A stretch of 64,000 nucleotides of DNA, taken from positions 24,061-88,060 of the forward strand of contig JBLIOI010000003.1 of the NCBI GenBank assembly GCA_047639675.1. The letters are read 5' to 3'. The notes beneath the pieces were generated by a model. That model saw nothing but the letters and a program-made list of their open reading frames with translations, ran no database searches and was not told the DNA's origin. Both the position numbers and the translations under genes were made by a program. The stretch is from JABACD01 sp047639675 (GTDB lineage Bacteria > Planctomycetota > UBA1135 > GCA-002686595). Positions 25,937 to 34,388 of this stretch are shown piece after piece (within the stretch, counting starts at the first letter, position 1; every line of letters starts with the position of its first letter).

Positions 25937-28585
25937 ATGACTCTCGCCTCAAAGCTCTGCCTAGCCAGCCTCGCCGCCCTTGCGGCAGCGCTGCCTCTCG
26001 GTTGCCAAAGCCACGAAATCGAAGCGCCCAGTCTTCTGGCAATCCCGCGCCCGACGGAGCACCTGCTCGACGCTGACGTGGAGTCAAATCACAAGTCGCT
26101 GCGCAAGGCATGGATTAGTGACATGCACCGGACGGCACCCGATATCGATTGGCAAGCGATTGAGAGAGCCAATGGTAGGCGCGAAATGGAGCGACGCACG
26201 GAGCTGCAACTTGGCAGCCAATTTGCAGGCGCAGCATCGAATTGGACTGAAGTGGGTAGCCGCAACCAAGCGGGACGCATGCACTGCGCTACCCTGAGCC
26301 CGGACGCGACGATGCTCTATGCCGGTTCATCACTCGGCGGGATCTGGCGGGGAAATATCGACGGAACCAACTGGGTTCCGCTCGGCGACAACTTACAAGC
26401 AGGCGGACGGCACATCGTCGCATTGCCAGGCGAGCAAAGCATGCAGCCCGACGTGATTGTCGCCGCCACGGGCAACAACCAGATTTGGGTCACACGCGAC
26501 GATGGAGCGACTTGGGAAGCTCCCCTGGGTCTCCCCGGATTTAGCAAGGTTCGCAAAGTGATCCTGCTGAAGGACGCAGCACCGACGATTTTGGTGTTGG
26601 GTCGCGCCAATAATGATTCAGTGATCTACGCATCGACCGATTACGGTCGCAGTTTCCAAGCTCGCTGGACCGGCACGAATGCCTGGGACAGCTCGATGTG
26701 GGTACCTCGCTACGGCGCTGGGTCCGACAACACGATCTACCTTCTGCATCGCGGAAGAATACGTAAGTCGACCGATGGAGGTATGAACTTCAGCCTCATC
26801 GCGACCATCGACGCCGGTGCGGATGAGGGCTACATCACGGGCAGTGAAGCAGGCGGCCCGACGCTCTATGCTTCACTCAAAGCGAATTCACAGTGGAAGC
26901 TCTATCGATCCGATGATGGTGGTGTCGCTTGGAACTTCGTTTTCGACATGGTCGATTACTGGGGAGCTCTCGAAGCCTCTTCGAGCAACCCGAACCTGGT
27001 CTCCTACGGTGGAGTGGAAGCCCGCCGTTCGACGAATGGCGGCGCGAACTTCAGCAAAATCAACACCTGGGGCGCGTACTATGGCGACCCAGCGCACAAG
27101 CTGCACGCGGATCTTCAAGGTATCAATTGCTTCCCCAACCCCAGCACTCCTGGGATCAGCGATCTCTGGTACTTCTGCACCGACGGCGGCATTTATCTCA
27201 GCACGGACGGAACGCAAACCGTCAACAACCTGTGCCTGAGTGGCCTCGGAGTTAGCCAGTACTACTCGACACACACTTCGAGCGCGGACAACACACACAT
27301 CAGTGCGGGCTCCCAAGACCAAGGCTACCAACGAGGGATCTTCCAGCCCTCGACTGGCCCCGGACCCTCGACCAACTTCGATCAATTGATCAGCGGCGAC
27401 TACGGACACTTGACGAGTTCGGACGGAACGCACGACCTCGTCTACTCCACGTATCCGGGCTTCATCTTGATTCAAGATGGCGAAACGAATCCTGTGATTC
27501 GAACGACTGAGTTCCCCCCTGGCGCAGATCACTTGTGGCTGCCTCCGGTAGTCGCGGACCCGACAAGCAATGGCGCCTTCTTCTTTCTTGGCGACCAGCT
27601 CTTTCGCTACACGCAGGTTTCTACGGCTAGCTGGACAAACACCGTTCACTCAAATGAGACCTTTAGCGATGGCAGCGCCAGTTACCTTTCGGCGATGGCC
27701 TTCGCACCGACGAACTCCAATCGCGTCTATGCGGTCAACAACCGAGGTCGCCTGTACAGCTCGACCGATCATGGTGTGAATTGGGCCTTGGCTGTGGGCG
27801 ACGGGCCGGATAGCCACTATTTCTACGGCAACACAGTCGCGGTCAATCCAGAGGACGAGCTCGAAGCCTTCATTGGCGGATCGGGATACTCAAACGGGGC
27901 TGTGCGACGCACAAGTGATGGCGGTGCGACCTGGCACGAGATGTCGAATGGCCTGCCGTCCACCTTGGTGTATGACCTGGCCTACTCGTCGGACGGGTCC
28001 GGCGATGTCTACGCTGCAGCCGAAGCGGGCGCTTGGCATTGGGATTCGACCACCGAGCTCTGGGAGAACATCATGCAGAGCTTCACCCCCCTGACGACTT
28101 ACTGGTCAATCGAAGCGGTTCCTGGACTCTCCACGAGTGAAGCCGCCATGCGTTTTGGAACCTACGGTCGAGGGATTTGGGACTACGCGATTCCGATCGG
28201 CACGAACGGAACTTGGGAGGTCTACGATGAGAACGCAAGCCCGGTCAATGTCCTGTCATTGGCCTCTGAAACGCCGCCGAACATCGGAACCACAATCCAA
28301 TTTGATATTTCAGGTGGACTGATCTCAAGCGGAACCGGCTGGATCTTGGCGGGTCGCCAGCGTGGAAACCTACCGTTGTTTGGCGGGATTCAGCTCGTGG
28401 ATGTTGTGGTGCGTAGCTTTAGCTTCCCGGTCCAATTTGATGGCACCGGCACGCGCACATTACCCCTACCTAACAACCCTGCCTTCCTCGGTTTGCCCTT
28501 CCGCTTTCAAGCGGTCATTCCAGATATCGCTCATCCCGGCGGACACGCCTTATCGAACGGACTGGAAGCTGTCTTCGGGTACTAG
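25937..28585 (+). CDS. exported BNR/Asp-box beta-propeller protein
   Basis: An 882-residue exported protein. It starts with a signal sequence ending in LAALAAALPLGCQS. The Cys could be lipidated, although the residue at -3 is Pro, which is poor for a lipobox. At least seven Asp-box (BNR) motifs are visible: RDDGATWEA, STDYGRSFQ, STDGGMNFS, SDDGGVAWN, STNGGANFS, STDHGVNWA and TSDGGATWHE. These predict a sialidase/sortilin-like propeller. Catalytic sialidase residues were not identified. The C-terminus (LPFRFQAVIPDIAHPGGHA, then LSNGLEAVFGY) matches a tail I associate with planctomycete secreted proteins. A surface binding role is inferred. The octaheme cytochrome starts 23 bases later. Confidence 0.75.
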   Translation: MTLASKLCLASLAALAAALPLGCQSHEIEAPSLLAIPRPTEHLLDADVESNHKSLRKAWISDMHRTAPDIDWQAIERANGRREMERRTELQLGSQFAGAASNWTEVGSRNQAGRMHCATLSPDATMLYAGSSLGGIWRGNIDGTNWVPLGDNLQAGGRHIVALPGEQSMQPDVIVAATGNNQIWVTRDDGATWEAPLGLPGFSKVRKVILLKDAAPTILVLGRANNDSVIYASTDYGRSFQARWTGTNAWDSSMWVPRYGAGSDNTIYLLHRGRIRKSTDGGMNFSLIATIDAGADEGYITGSEAGGPTLYASLKANSQWKLYRSDDGGVAWNFVFDMVDYWGALEASSSNPNLVSYGGVEARRSTNGGANFSKINTWGAYYGDPAHKLHADLQGINCFPNPSTPGISDLWYFCTDGGIYLSTDGTQTVNNLCLSGLGVSQYYSTHTSSADNTHISAGSQDQGYQRGIFQPSTGPGPSTNFDQLISGDYGHLTSSDGTHDLVYSTYPGFILIQDGETNPVIRTTEFPPGADHLWLPPVVADPTSNGAFFFLGDQLFRYTQVSTASWTNTVHSNETFSDGSASYLSAMAFAPTNSNRVYAVNNRGRLYSSTDHGVNWALAVGDGPDSHYFYGNTVAVNPEDELEAFIGGSGYSNGAVRRTSDGGATWHEMSNGLPSTLVYDLAYSSDGSGDVYAAAEAGAWHWDSTTELWENIMQSFTPLTTYWSIEAVPGLSTSEAAMRFGTYGRGIWDYAIPIGTNGTWEVYDENASPVNVLSLASETPPNIGTTIQFDISGGLISSGTGWILAGRQRGNLPLFGGIQLVDVVVRSFSFPVQFDGTGTRTLPLPNNPAFLGLPFRFQAVIPDIAHPGGHALSNGLEAVFGY

Positions 28586-28608
28586 ATCGACTAGGATGGT
28601 GCGCAATC

Positions 28609-30888
28609 ATGATGCGCGCAACTCAACTTTTATTACTCACTTGCCTCGTCGCATGCGACGGGGCGAGTTCACCTTCGGAGCTTAGCGCTTCAGGGAATCC
28701 AGGCTCCCCCCAGTTCGTTTCCAGCCAAAGCTGTGCAGAATGCCACGCGGATCAGTTCGGCCGTTGGCGCGGATCGCATCACGATCTCGCCATGCAGGAA
28801 GTGGGTGCGGAAACCGTTCTCGGCGACTTTGCTGATGTCACCTTTGAAGAAGGAAAGCGGACGGCCCACTTCTTTCGCAAGGGCGCAGAGTACTGGGTGA
28901 AGACTGAGGGTCCCGATGGAGAACCGAACGACTTCAAAGTGGTCTACACCTTCGGCGCGGATCCACTTCAACAGTACCTGGTCGAGTTCCCTGGCGGTCG
29001 CTACCAATGTCTCGACATCGCCTGGGACATCAATCAAAAGCGCTGGTTCGATCTCTTCCCCGAAACTGATGTCGCGCCGGACGATGAGTATCACTGGACT
29101 GGGCGCTTTCAGAGTTGGAACTTGCAGTGCGCCGATTGCCACTCCACGTTCTTCGAGAAGAACTACGACATCGCTACAGACACCTACTCCAGTACCTGGA
29201 AGGAAATCAACGTAGGCTGCGAGTCTTGTCACGGACCCGCCAGCGGGCACGTCGACCTAGCGCGCGAATGGGCCGCGAGCGACGGCCGGCCCGACTACAG
29301 CGACTCTGGGCTTGTGGTTGACTTGAAGAAGGCCGACCCCGCTGGGGTCCTGAATTCTTGCGCAGCCTGTCACTCGCGCCGTACAGCACTGAGCAGCAGT
29401 CATGAGATCGGAGCGAGCTTCGAGGATGACTATCGCATCTCGACGCTGACCCCGGACCTCTACCACCTGGATGGTCAAATTCGCGAAGAGGTCTACGTGA
29501 TGGGTTCATTCCAGCAAAGCAAGATGCACGAGAAGGGCGTCAGTTGCATCGATTGCCACGACCCCCACTCTCTCGATCTGTGGTTGCCTGGCGATTCTAC
29601 CTGTTTGCAGTGCCACTCGGAGCAAGCGCCAACGGATCGCTTTCCCACCTTGCTACAGAAGGCCTACGCGGATCCCTCGCACCACTTTCATCCGATCGAC
29701 TCGGAGGGTGCCCGGTGCGTCAACTGCCACATGCCGGAGACGACCTACATGGTCATCGATCCGCGGCGTGACCACAGTCTACGAGTGCCGAGACCGGATC
29801 TAACGGAGTCAATCGGTACACCCAATGCCTGCAACGGTTGCCACGAGACTGAAAGCGCAAGTTGGGCGTCGAATAAGATCACCGAGTGGTATGGGAAGGA
29901 ACCGGCGGCGCATTATGGAACCGCTCTGGCCGCGACAATGACGGGCGAACGTTCGGCCATCGAAGCGCTGATGGCCCTGCCCTTTGATAGAGAACAACCA
30001 ACCATCGTGCGCGCCAGCGCAACGGAACAATTGCCAGCAGGCACTCAAGTCGCAATGCAAGCCGCCATGGCGCTGCTCGGTGACGAGGGGTCCGGAACCC
30101 AACTACGCCTATCCGCCCTCGCCTTGCTGCTCGACGGACCGCCACAATTGCTCGTCGCCTTGCTCCCCGAGTATCTCGACGATCCGTGCCGAGCAATACG
30201 CATTGAGACAGCGCACGTGCTCGCGGGCGAAGCTGAAAAGCAATTGGATGAAGCCCAAACGAAGCTCTTCGAGGCAGCCTTCGCAGAGTTCGAAGCCGCT
30301 CAACTCGCCAACGCTGACTCCCCTTTCGCTCACCTGAATTTGGGTGTGATCCACGAACGGCGTGGGAAGAAGTCATTTGCCAGAGCTGCGTACAAGAAGG
30401 CTCTAACCCTCGATTCAGGCTTCTTGCCTGCTGTCTTTAATTTGGCCAGCCTGTTGAGTACGGAAGGGAAAGCCGCCGAAGCAGAAGCGCTCCTGCGTAA
30501 AGCAATCGCCCAGTTCCCCGAGGAAGGCGAGCTGAACTACTCGCTCGGCCTGCTCCTCGCTGGCACGGGTCAGCTCGAAGCGAGCACTGAGGCCTTGGCA
30601 AAGGCCGCTAGGTTCATGCCCAATCGTCCACGTGTGCAATACAACCTTGGCCTGGCTTACTCGCAACTCGGTCGAAACTCGGAAGCCGAGATCGCCCTAA
30701 TCACTGCATCCAAGCTCCAACCCGACGAGCCTGACTTCATCTACGCGCTTAGCACTTTCTACCTCGGCATCGATGACTTCGAACAAGCTCTAGATGCCGC
30801 CAACCGCCTAATCGTAGCTGTGCCCGAATCTCCGGGTCCCAAACAGCTACGAGAAGAAATCCTGAAGCGCTTGAACGAGAAGCGCTGA
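28609..30888 (+). CDS. octaheme c-type cytochrome lipoprotein with C-terminal TPR domain
   Basis: This 759-residue lipoprotein is probably outer-membrane or periplasmic. The lipobox LVAC puts the acylated Cys at residue 16. Eight CXXCH heme sites are visible between about residues 42 and 410: CAECH, CADCH, CESCH, CAACH, CIDCH, CLQCH, CVNCH and CNGCH. This resembles the cytochrome c554/DmsE-like multiheme group. From about 430 the chain becomes helical, with TPR units after 550 (HLNLGVIHERRGKKSFARA, FNLASLLSTEGKAAEAEALL, YNLGLAYSQLGRNSEAEIA). Electron carriage or nitrogen/sulfur redox chemistry is likely, but the reaction cannot be named. TAGGAT lies 11 bases before the ATG, and a second ATG follows directly. 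Confidence 0.85.
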   Translation: MMRATQLLLLTCLVACDGASSPSELSASGNPGSPQFVSSQSCAECHADQFGRWRGSHHDLAMQEVGAETVLGDFADVTFEEGKRTAHFFRKGAEYWVKTEGPDGEPNDFKVVYTFGADPLQQYLVEFPGGRYQCLDIAWDINQKRWFDLFPETDVAPDDEYHWTGRFQSWNLQCADCHSTFFEKNYDIATDTYSSTWKEINVGCESCHGPASGHVDLAREWAASDGRPDYSDSGLVVDLKKADPAGVLNSCAACHSRRTALSSSHEIGASFEDDYRISTLTPDLYHLDGQIREEVYVMGSFQQSKMHEKGVSCIDCHDPHSLDLWLPGDSTCLQCHSEQAPTDRFPTLLQKAYADPSHHFHPIDSEGARCVNCHMPETTYMVIDPRRDHSLRVPRPDLTESIGTPNACNGCHETESASWASNKITEWYGKEPAAHYGTALAATMTGERSAIEALMALPFDREQPTIVRASATEQLPAGTQVAMQAAMALLGDEGSGTQLRLSALALLLDGPPQLLVALLPEYLDDPCRAIRIETAHVLAGEAEKQLDEAQTKLFEAAFAEFEAAQLANADSPFAHLNLGVIHERRGKKSFARAAYKKALTLDSGFLPAVFNLASLLSTEGKAAEAEALLRKAIAQFPEEGELNYSLGLLLAGTGQLEASTEALAKAARFMPNRPRVQYNLGLAYSQLGRNSEAEIALITASKLQPDEPDFIYALSTFYLGIDDFEQALDAANRLIVAVPESPGPKQLREEILKRLNEKR

Positions 30889-30912
30889 TCACACGAAGAC
30901 CTGGGCCTGTGG

Positions 30913-31071
30913 ATGAGAGAGAATCACATCGTGGTGCTTTCCCCGAGAAACGAAGCTGAGCTAGCAGAGTTCAACGAAGAGTACCGCGTGAAGATCGACA
31001 CGACATTGAGAGAAGCAGCGAAAGGGTCCTTGGATGTCTATCACTTGAGTTCTGAGCAACATCAGCCTTAG
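30913..31071 (+). CDS. short ORF of unknown function, possibly a remnant
   Basis: An ATG at 30913 opens a 52-residue frame beginning MRENHIVVLSPRNEAELAEF and ending DVYHLSSEQHQP. It is charged, soluble-looking and has plausible codon use, but I recognise no family. It sits between the octaheme cytochrome and a stub of a protein kinase, in the least gene-dense spot of the window, so it may be part of the same degraded locus rather than a working gene. Confidence 0.3.
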   Translation: MRENHIVVLSPRNEAELAEFNEEYRVKIDTTLREAAKGSLDVYHLSSEQHQP

Positions 31072-31092
31072 GGTGCGAAGAAAAACCACAGC

Positions 31093-31203
31093 ATGAACCC
31101 GGACAACAACGCAATGCCGGAACGGATCGGCGACTATCGCATCACCGGCGAGCTTGGTCACATCAAGTACCGCCAAGTTGGCGACCTTGCGAGCGCTACT
31201 TAG
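31093..31203 (+). pseudogene. 5' remnant of a Hanks-type Ser/Thr protein kinase gene
   Basis: The 36-codon frame reads MNPDNNAMPERIGDYRITGE followed by LG and then unrelated residues before a TAG. The segment ERIGDYRITGELG is the usual opening of the kinase domain in planctomycete Ser/Thr kinases, where the glycine-rich ATP loop would come next. Here the similarity stops at the first glycine of that loop and the frame closes 14 codons later. No remaining kinase motifs (VAxK, HRDxKPxN, DFG) are found nearby on either strand. It looks like the end left after a deletion or rearrangement. The stop codon overlaps one arm of an 11-bp inverted repeat. Confidence 0.5.
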
Positions 31204-31255
31204 CGATGGGGTGTTCGCGCGATCGTTTTTCGCCCAGCCCTCCTACCCCATCGCT
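31202..31255. repeat. 11-bp perfect inverted repeat
   Basis: AGCGATGGGGT at 31202-31212 and ACCCCATCGCT at 31245-31255 are exact reverse complements separated by 32 bases. No T-run follows on either strand. It lies between convergent genes and touches the end of the kinase stub. Confidence 0.6.
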
Positions 31256-31260
31256 CGCCC

Positions 31261-31295
31261 CGCCTCAGCCCCCGGCAAGGAAGAAGACTGAGGCG
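31261..31295. repeat. 8-bp inverted repeat beside the oxygenase-like gene end
   Basis: CGCCTCAG (31261-31268) and CTGAGGCG (31288-31295) form a possible hairpin 10 bases past the stop of the minus-strand gene at 31306. It may help end that transcript, but it lacks a T-run. The rest of the 30889-31305 gap holds only the short ORF, the kinase stub and the 11-bp repeat. Confidence 0.4.
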
Positions 31296-31305
31296 CGGAC
31301 CTGCG

Positions 31306-32055
31306 CTACGAATAGAGGAGCTGGGAGTAAGTCAGTTCCTGATCACACTCCGTGTTGACCAAAGGCTCTAGTCCTTCCTGCGCTGCCGCCTCGAAAGCCG
31401 CCTCGATCATGTTGGCGTATAACCGCCCGGTGACACGCATAGCCGCCGCCACAACGGCGAGTTCCTTTTCAGTCGGCACCAGCTCACGCAAGTAGCTTTC
31501 CATCAGTTTGTTGTGCGCTACATCGATCGCCACGTGATCGGCGATGAACGAGCGTGCACCCGCAGGTACCCCCATCTTGTCGAGTGCGCCTTGCGCGTCA
31601 GCCCCGATCGAGGTCGGCATGAACTCGAGGAAGTACACACAACCTAGGTATCCAACAGGATCCAGGTACTGCATCTGATAGTAGGCGAAGGCGATCAGGG
31701 CTGAAGTCTCAGGCAAGGGCTGTTCACTGGGAATCTGGTCCACTAAGTTGGACATCGGAATCTCTAGATTCTTCAAGTCGTTCAGCGCTAGCATGTCGTG
31801 GCTTAGTTCCGACACTGCGTGCTTCAGGAAGGCCTTGATGCACTTCCTTTGAGATCCGCGGAAGTAAGCGGTGGCATGCGCTTGTGCCTGGGGATTTTCT
31901 CGTGTTTGGTGAAACACCTGACGCATGTAGGAGCCGTATTCGGCGAGCGAAGCATTCCCAGTGACGAAGCGTGCCACGGCCGGGCGCGCCAGGAAGGCGT
32001 CGAAGGCGAGCTTGAACTCGGCGTTCATTCTGCTGACGGGATCGAAGGAATTCAT
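31306..32055 (-). CDS. heme-oxygenase-like dimetal oxidase/oxygenase (HDO superfamily)
   Basis: This 249-residue all-helical protein has the spacing of metal ligands seen in heme-oxygenase-like diiron enzymes. Glu83 and His86 lie in SELSHDML, Glu144 in YFLEFMPTS, and His174, Asp178 and His181 in DHVAIDVAHNKL. Known relatives (for example UndA, BesC and the central domain of SznF) perform oxidative cleavage or N-oxygenation on fatty acids or amino acids. The substrate here is unknown. Its ATG overlaps the stop of the upstream FeeM-like acyltransferase by 4 bases, so the two proteins are made together and may act on one molecule. Length and ligand set argue for an active enzyme rather than a remnant. 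Confidence 0.72.
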   Translation of the reverse strand: MNSFDPVSRMNAEFKLAFDAFLARPAVARFVTGNASLAEYGSYMRQVFHQTRENPQAQAHATAYFRGSQRKCIKAFLKHAVSELSHDMLALNDLKNLEIPMSNLVDQIPSEQPLPETSALIAFAYYQMQYLDPVGYLGCVYFLEFMPTSIGADAQGALDKMGVPAGARSFIADHVAIDVAHNKLMESYLRELVPTEKELAVVAAAMRVTGRLYANMIEAAFEAAAQEGLEPLVNTECDQELTYSQLLYS

Positions 32056-32633
32056 GCGGCGAGTTTTTCTTTGAGGGTGGAAAGGAAGGGTGAGCCCACT
32101 GACGCAAGGTGTTCAGTGTCGTGCAGGTCAAGGCGAAGCAAAGTCGCCAAGCCATACTCGGGATGCACAAGATCTGAGCGGAGAACCCGATATCCGAGAC
32201 GGTCAAAGAACGGCAGGGTGTGATCCCGCGAGTCAATGAAGTCCATTTGGACCCCACGCTCCAAACCCAACCGAAAGGTGAGCTGCGAAAGGCGCATCGC
32301 ACACGCCCCACCACGACGGTCAGGCTCCACCATCAACTTGGTAGTGATGGAAATTTGCTGGCGTTCCTGGGCCGAAAGTTGGTCGAGTCCATAGAGGGAG
32401 TCGTAATTCCCCAAGGGGCCATCAGCCAACAAGTTGGAGCGCAGCGTCCCGATAACCCGCCCCCGGTCAAACGCGGCAAAGACCATTCCATGATCGTCAA
32501 GTGGTTCGCGCACTTGGCGCCTTTGATGGTCCGCGTTAATCTGCGTACGGCCCTCAAGCCCGACGTAGATTCGATAGCGGAACTCATAAACGGCTTGCCT
32601 TTCTGATGGCGCAGTTGCGAGACGGACTTCCAT
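32052..32633 (-). CDS. GNAT/FeeM-like N-acyl amino acid synthase family protein
   Basis: A 193-residue acyltransferase-fold protein. The opening YEFRYRIYVGLEGR and the later EPLDDHGMVFAAFDRGRVIG resemble FeeM and LuxI-like enzymes, which use an acyl-ACP or acyl-CoA donor to acylate an amino acid. TKLMVEPDRRGGACAMRL fits the acetyl/acyl-carrier binding loop of the GNAT fold. A Shine-Dalgarno-like AGAGG lies 7-8 bases before the ATG, and TAGCAT further upstream could be a -10. It leads a two-gene unit with the diiron oxygenase-like protein (4-base overlap). N-acyl amino acid synthesis is inferred, and another acyl acceptor is possible. Confidence 0.62.
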   Translation of the reverse strand: MEVRLATAPSERQAVYEFRYRIYVGLEGRTQINADHQRRQVREPLDDHGMVFAAFDRGRVIGTLRSNLLADGPLGNYDSLYGLDQLSAQERQQISITTKLMVEPDRRGGACAMRLSQLTFRLGLERGVQMDFIDSRDHTLPFFDRLGYRVLRSDLVHPEYGLATLLRLDLHDTEHLASVGSPFLSTLKEKLAA

Positions 32634-32837
32634 GGGGATACCTCTTGTTGAATGCTACAGTGCGAATCTCGGGCCGCCCTTTTCATGGGGAGCGGCGCGT
32701 CTTCACTACTGGAAGCGGAGGCATATCGAGGCGCGGACACGAAACCCTGCGATTCTTTTCCGGGCGCAGATTATCTATCAGGGCGCAAATAAGTTCGCCC
32801 TCTCGACCGCGCTAGAGGCTCTCTTCTTGGCCTGAGA

Positions 32838-34388
32838 TCAGCCACGTACCGCTAGGTAGCGCTCAATTCGCGACAACATGAAGTCCGCGAAGAGGGCCAG
32901 GATCGCTGCCGGTACGGCGCCCGACAAGATGAGCCGGGAGTCGTTCAGGTAGAGGCCTGTAACAATGGGCTCGCCCAATCCGCCGGCGCCAATGAATGCC
33001 GCGAGAGTAGCGACACCGATGCTGATGACCGTTGCCGTTCGAATGCCTGCCATGATGGTGCGCGTGGCTAGTGGAAGCTGAATCTTGAGGAGGACTTGCA
33101 GCCTTGACAGGCCCATACCCTTCGCGGCGTCGACGAGGTCAGGATCAACTGCTTCGATACCAGCGCAGGTGTTGCGCAGGATTGGGAGTATGGCATAGAG
33201 GAAGAGTGCAACAATTGCTGAACGCACCGAGAGGCCAAGTCCAGGCACAGCGATCATCATGGCCAGAAGCGCAAGGCTCGGAACGGTCTGCATAATGCTC
33301 GCGAGCCCCAGGCTCAGGCGCCGCGCGACGGAGTTCGTCGTGATCCAGATCCCCAAAGGGATTGCAAAGAGGGCGGCGAGCAATACAGAAATAATTGTGA
33401 GTTGGAGGTGCTCAACAACCAAGCGCAAGGTCTCACTCCATCGACTTGCGAAGTAGCCAACTAGACTCTGCTCAACCGTACCCTGCGACTCAAGCGACTT
33501 TGCAATCAGGCCCTTCGAGTTGAGAAAGTCGCGCGCGACATCTCGGAATTCACGTCGGTCGACTTCAACCTCATAGTTCAGCGTCGTCATCTCTTCGTCG
33601 GAAATTTGAAAGGCAGCGCGCTGCAGTGTGGCGCGTAATTTCGGATAGCGCGAGAGCGCCTCAGCACGCACGATTGGCGCTGCATTGTACGGGGGAAAGA
33701 AGCCGCGATCATCAGCGAGGACCGTCAAGGAATAGCGCAAGAGCTTGCCATCCGTCGAATAAGCGTCGATCAGGTCAATCTCGCCTGCAGCCATCGCCTC
33801 GTAGGCGAGGCCGTGTTCCATACCATTGACCTTGCCCAGCTTGAGGCCATAGAAAGGAGACAGCCCTGCGTAGCCATCGCTACGCTCAACAAATTCATGG
33901 CTGAAACCGGCCCGCAACTTGCTGGCATGCGGGATCAAATCGGAGATAGATCGCACGCCAAGTTCAGTTGCACGCTCGGCGTTCATGGCCAAGGCGTAGG
34001 TGTTGTTCAAGCCAAAGGGTTGCAACCATTCGATGCCATAGCGCGAACGAAACTCTTCTTCGACTTGCAAGAAGGTCGAAAGTGAGTCGCCTATTCCGCC
34101 CTCTCTCTTCAAGATCGCAGACCAGCCCGTGCCTGTGTATTCAGGATAGACGTCGATCTCGCCTGCTTCGAGGGCCGCGAAACAAACCAAGGTCCCACCG
34201 AGTCCACTGCGATGCTCAACTTCCAACGCCGTGTGTTCCTCGATCAGTAGCGCCATTAACTCCCCGAGGATGCGTGACTCGGTGAAGTTCTTGCTGCCAA
34301 TAACTACTTGCTCTTGCGCACGCCCTGCGCCTGCCAAAAGAAACGCCAGGACGAGCACCAAGACACGGCAAAACTTATTGCGCAGCAT
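32838..34388 (-). CDS. OpuA/OsmF-family ABC transporter, substrate-binding domain fused N-terminally to permease
   Basis: A 516-residue fusion. From the ATG at 34388 it has a signal peptide (LVLVLAFLLAGAGRAQ), then a glycine-betaine-type substrate-binding domain of about 270 residues (VVIGSKNFTESRILGELMA, EAGEIDVYPEYTGTGW), then a permease domain with about five to six helices and the BPD-type loop AAKGMGLSRLQVLLKIQLP. In well-known fusions such as OpuAB-type proteins the binding domain is C-terminal, and here the order is reversed. It starts inside the ATPase gene's end (14-base overlap). Osmoprotectant uptake is the default guess, but related systems carry choline, carnitine or ergothioneine. 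A longer upstream frame to 34472 is rejected because it overlaps the ATPase. Confidence 0.85.
   Translation of the reverse strand: MLRNKFCRVLVLVLAFLLAGAGRAQEQVVIGSKNFTESRILGELMALLIEEHTALEVEHRSGLGGTLVCFAALEAGEIDVYPEYTGTGWSAILKREGGIGDSLSTFLQVEEEFRSRYGIEWLQPFGLNNTYALAMNAERATELGVRSISDLIPHASKLRAGFSHEFVERSDGYAGLSPFYGLKLGKVNGMEHGLAYEAMAAGEIDLIDAYSTDGKLLRYSLTVLADDRGFFPPYNAAPIVRAEALSRYPKLRATLQRAAFQISDEEMTTLNYEVEVDRREFRDVARDFLNSKGLIAKSLESQGTVEQSLVGYFASRWSETLRLVVEHLQLTIISVLLAALFAIPLGIWITTNSVARRLSLGLASIMQTVPSLALLAMMIAVPGLGLSVRSAIVALFLYAILPILRNTCAGIEAVDPDLVDAAKGMGLSRLQVLLKIQLPLATRTIMAGIRTATVISIGVATLAAFIGAGGLGEPIVTGLYLNDSRLILSGAVPAAILALFADFMLSRIERYLAVRG

Noticed and set aside
32632..32835. 67-residue plus-strand frame between the FeeM-like and transporter genes
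   Set aside because: Composition is not protein-like and the region is better explained as the upstream region of the minus-strand FeeM-like gene.
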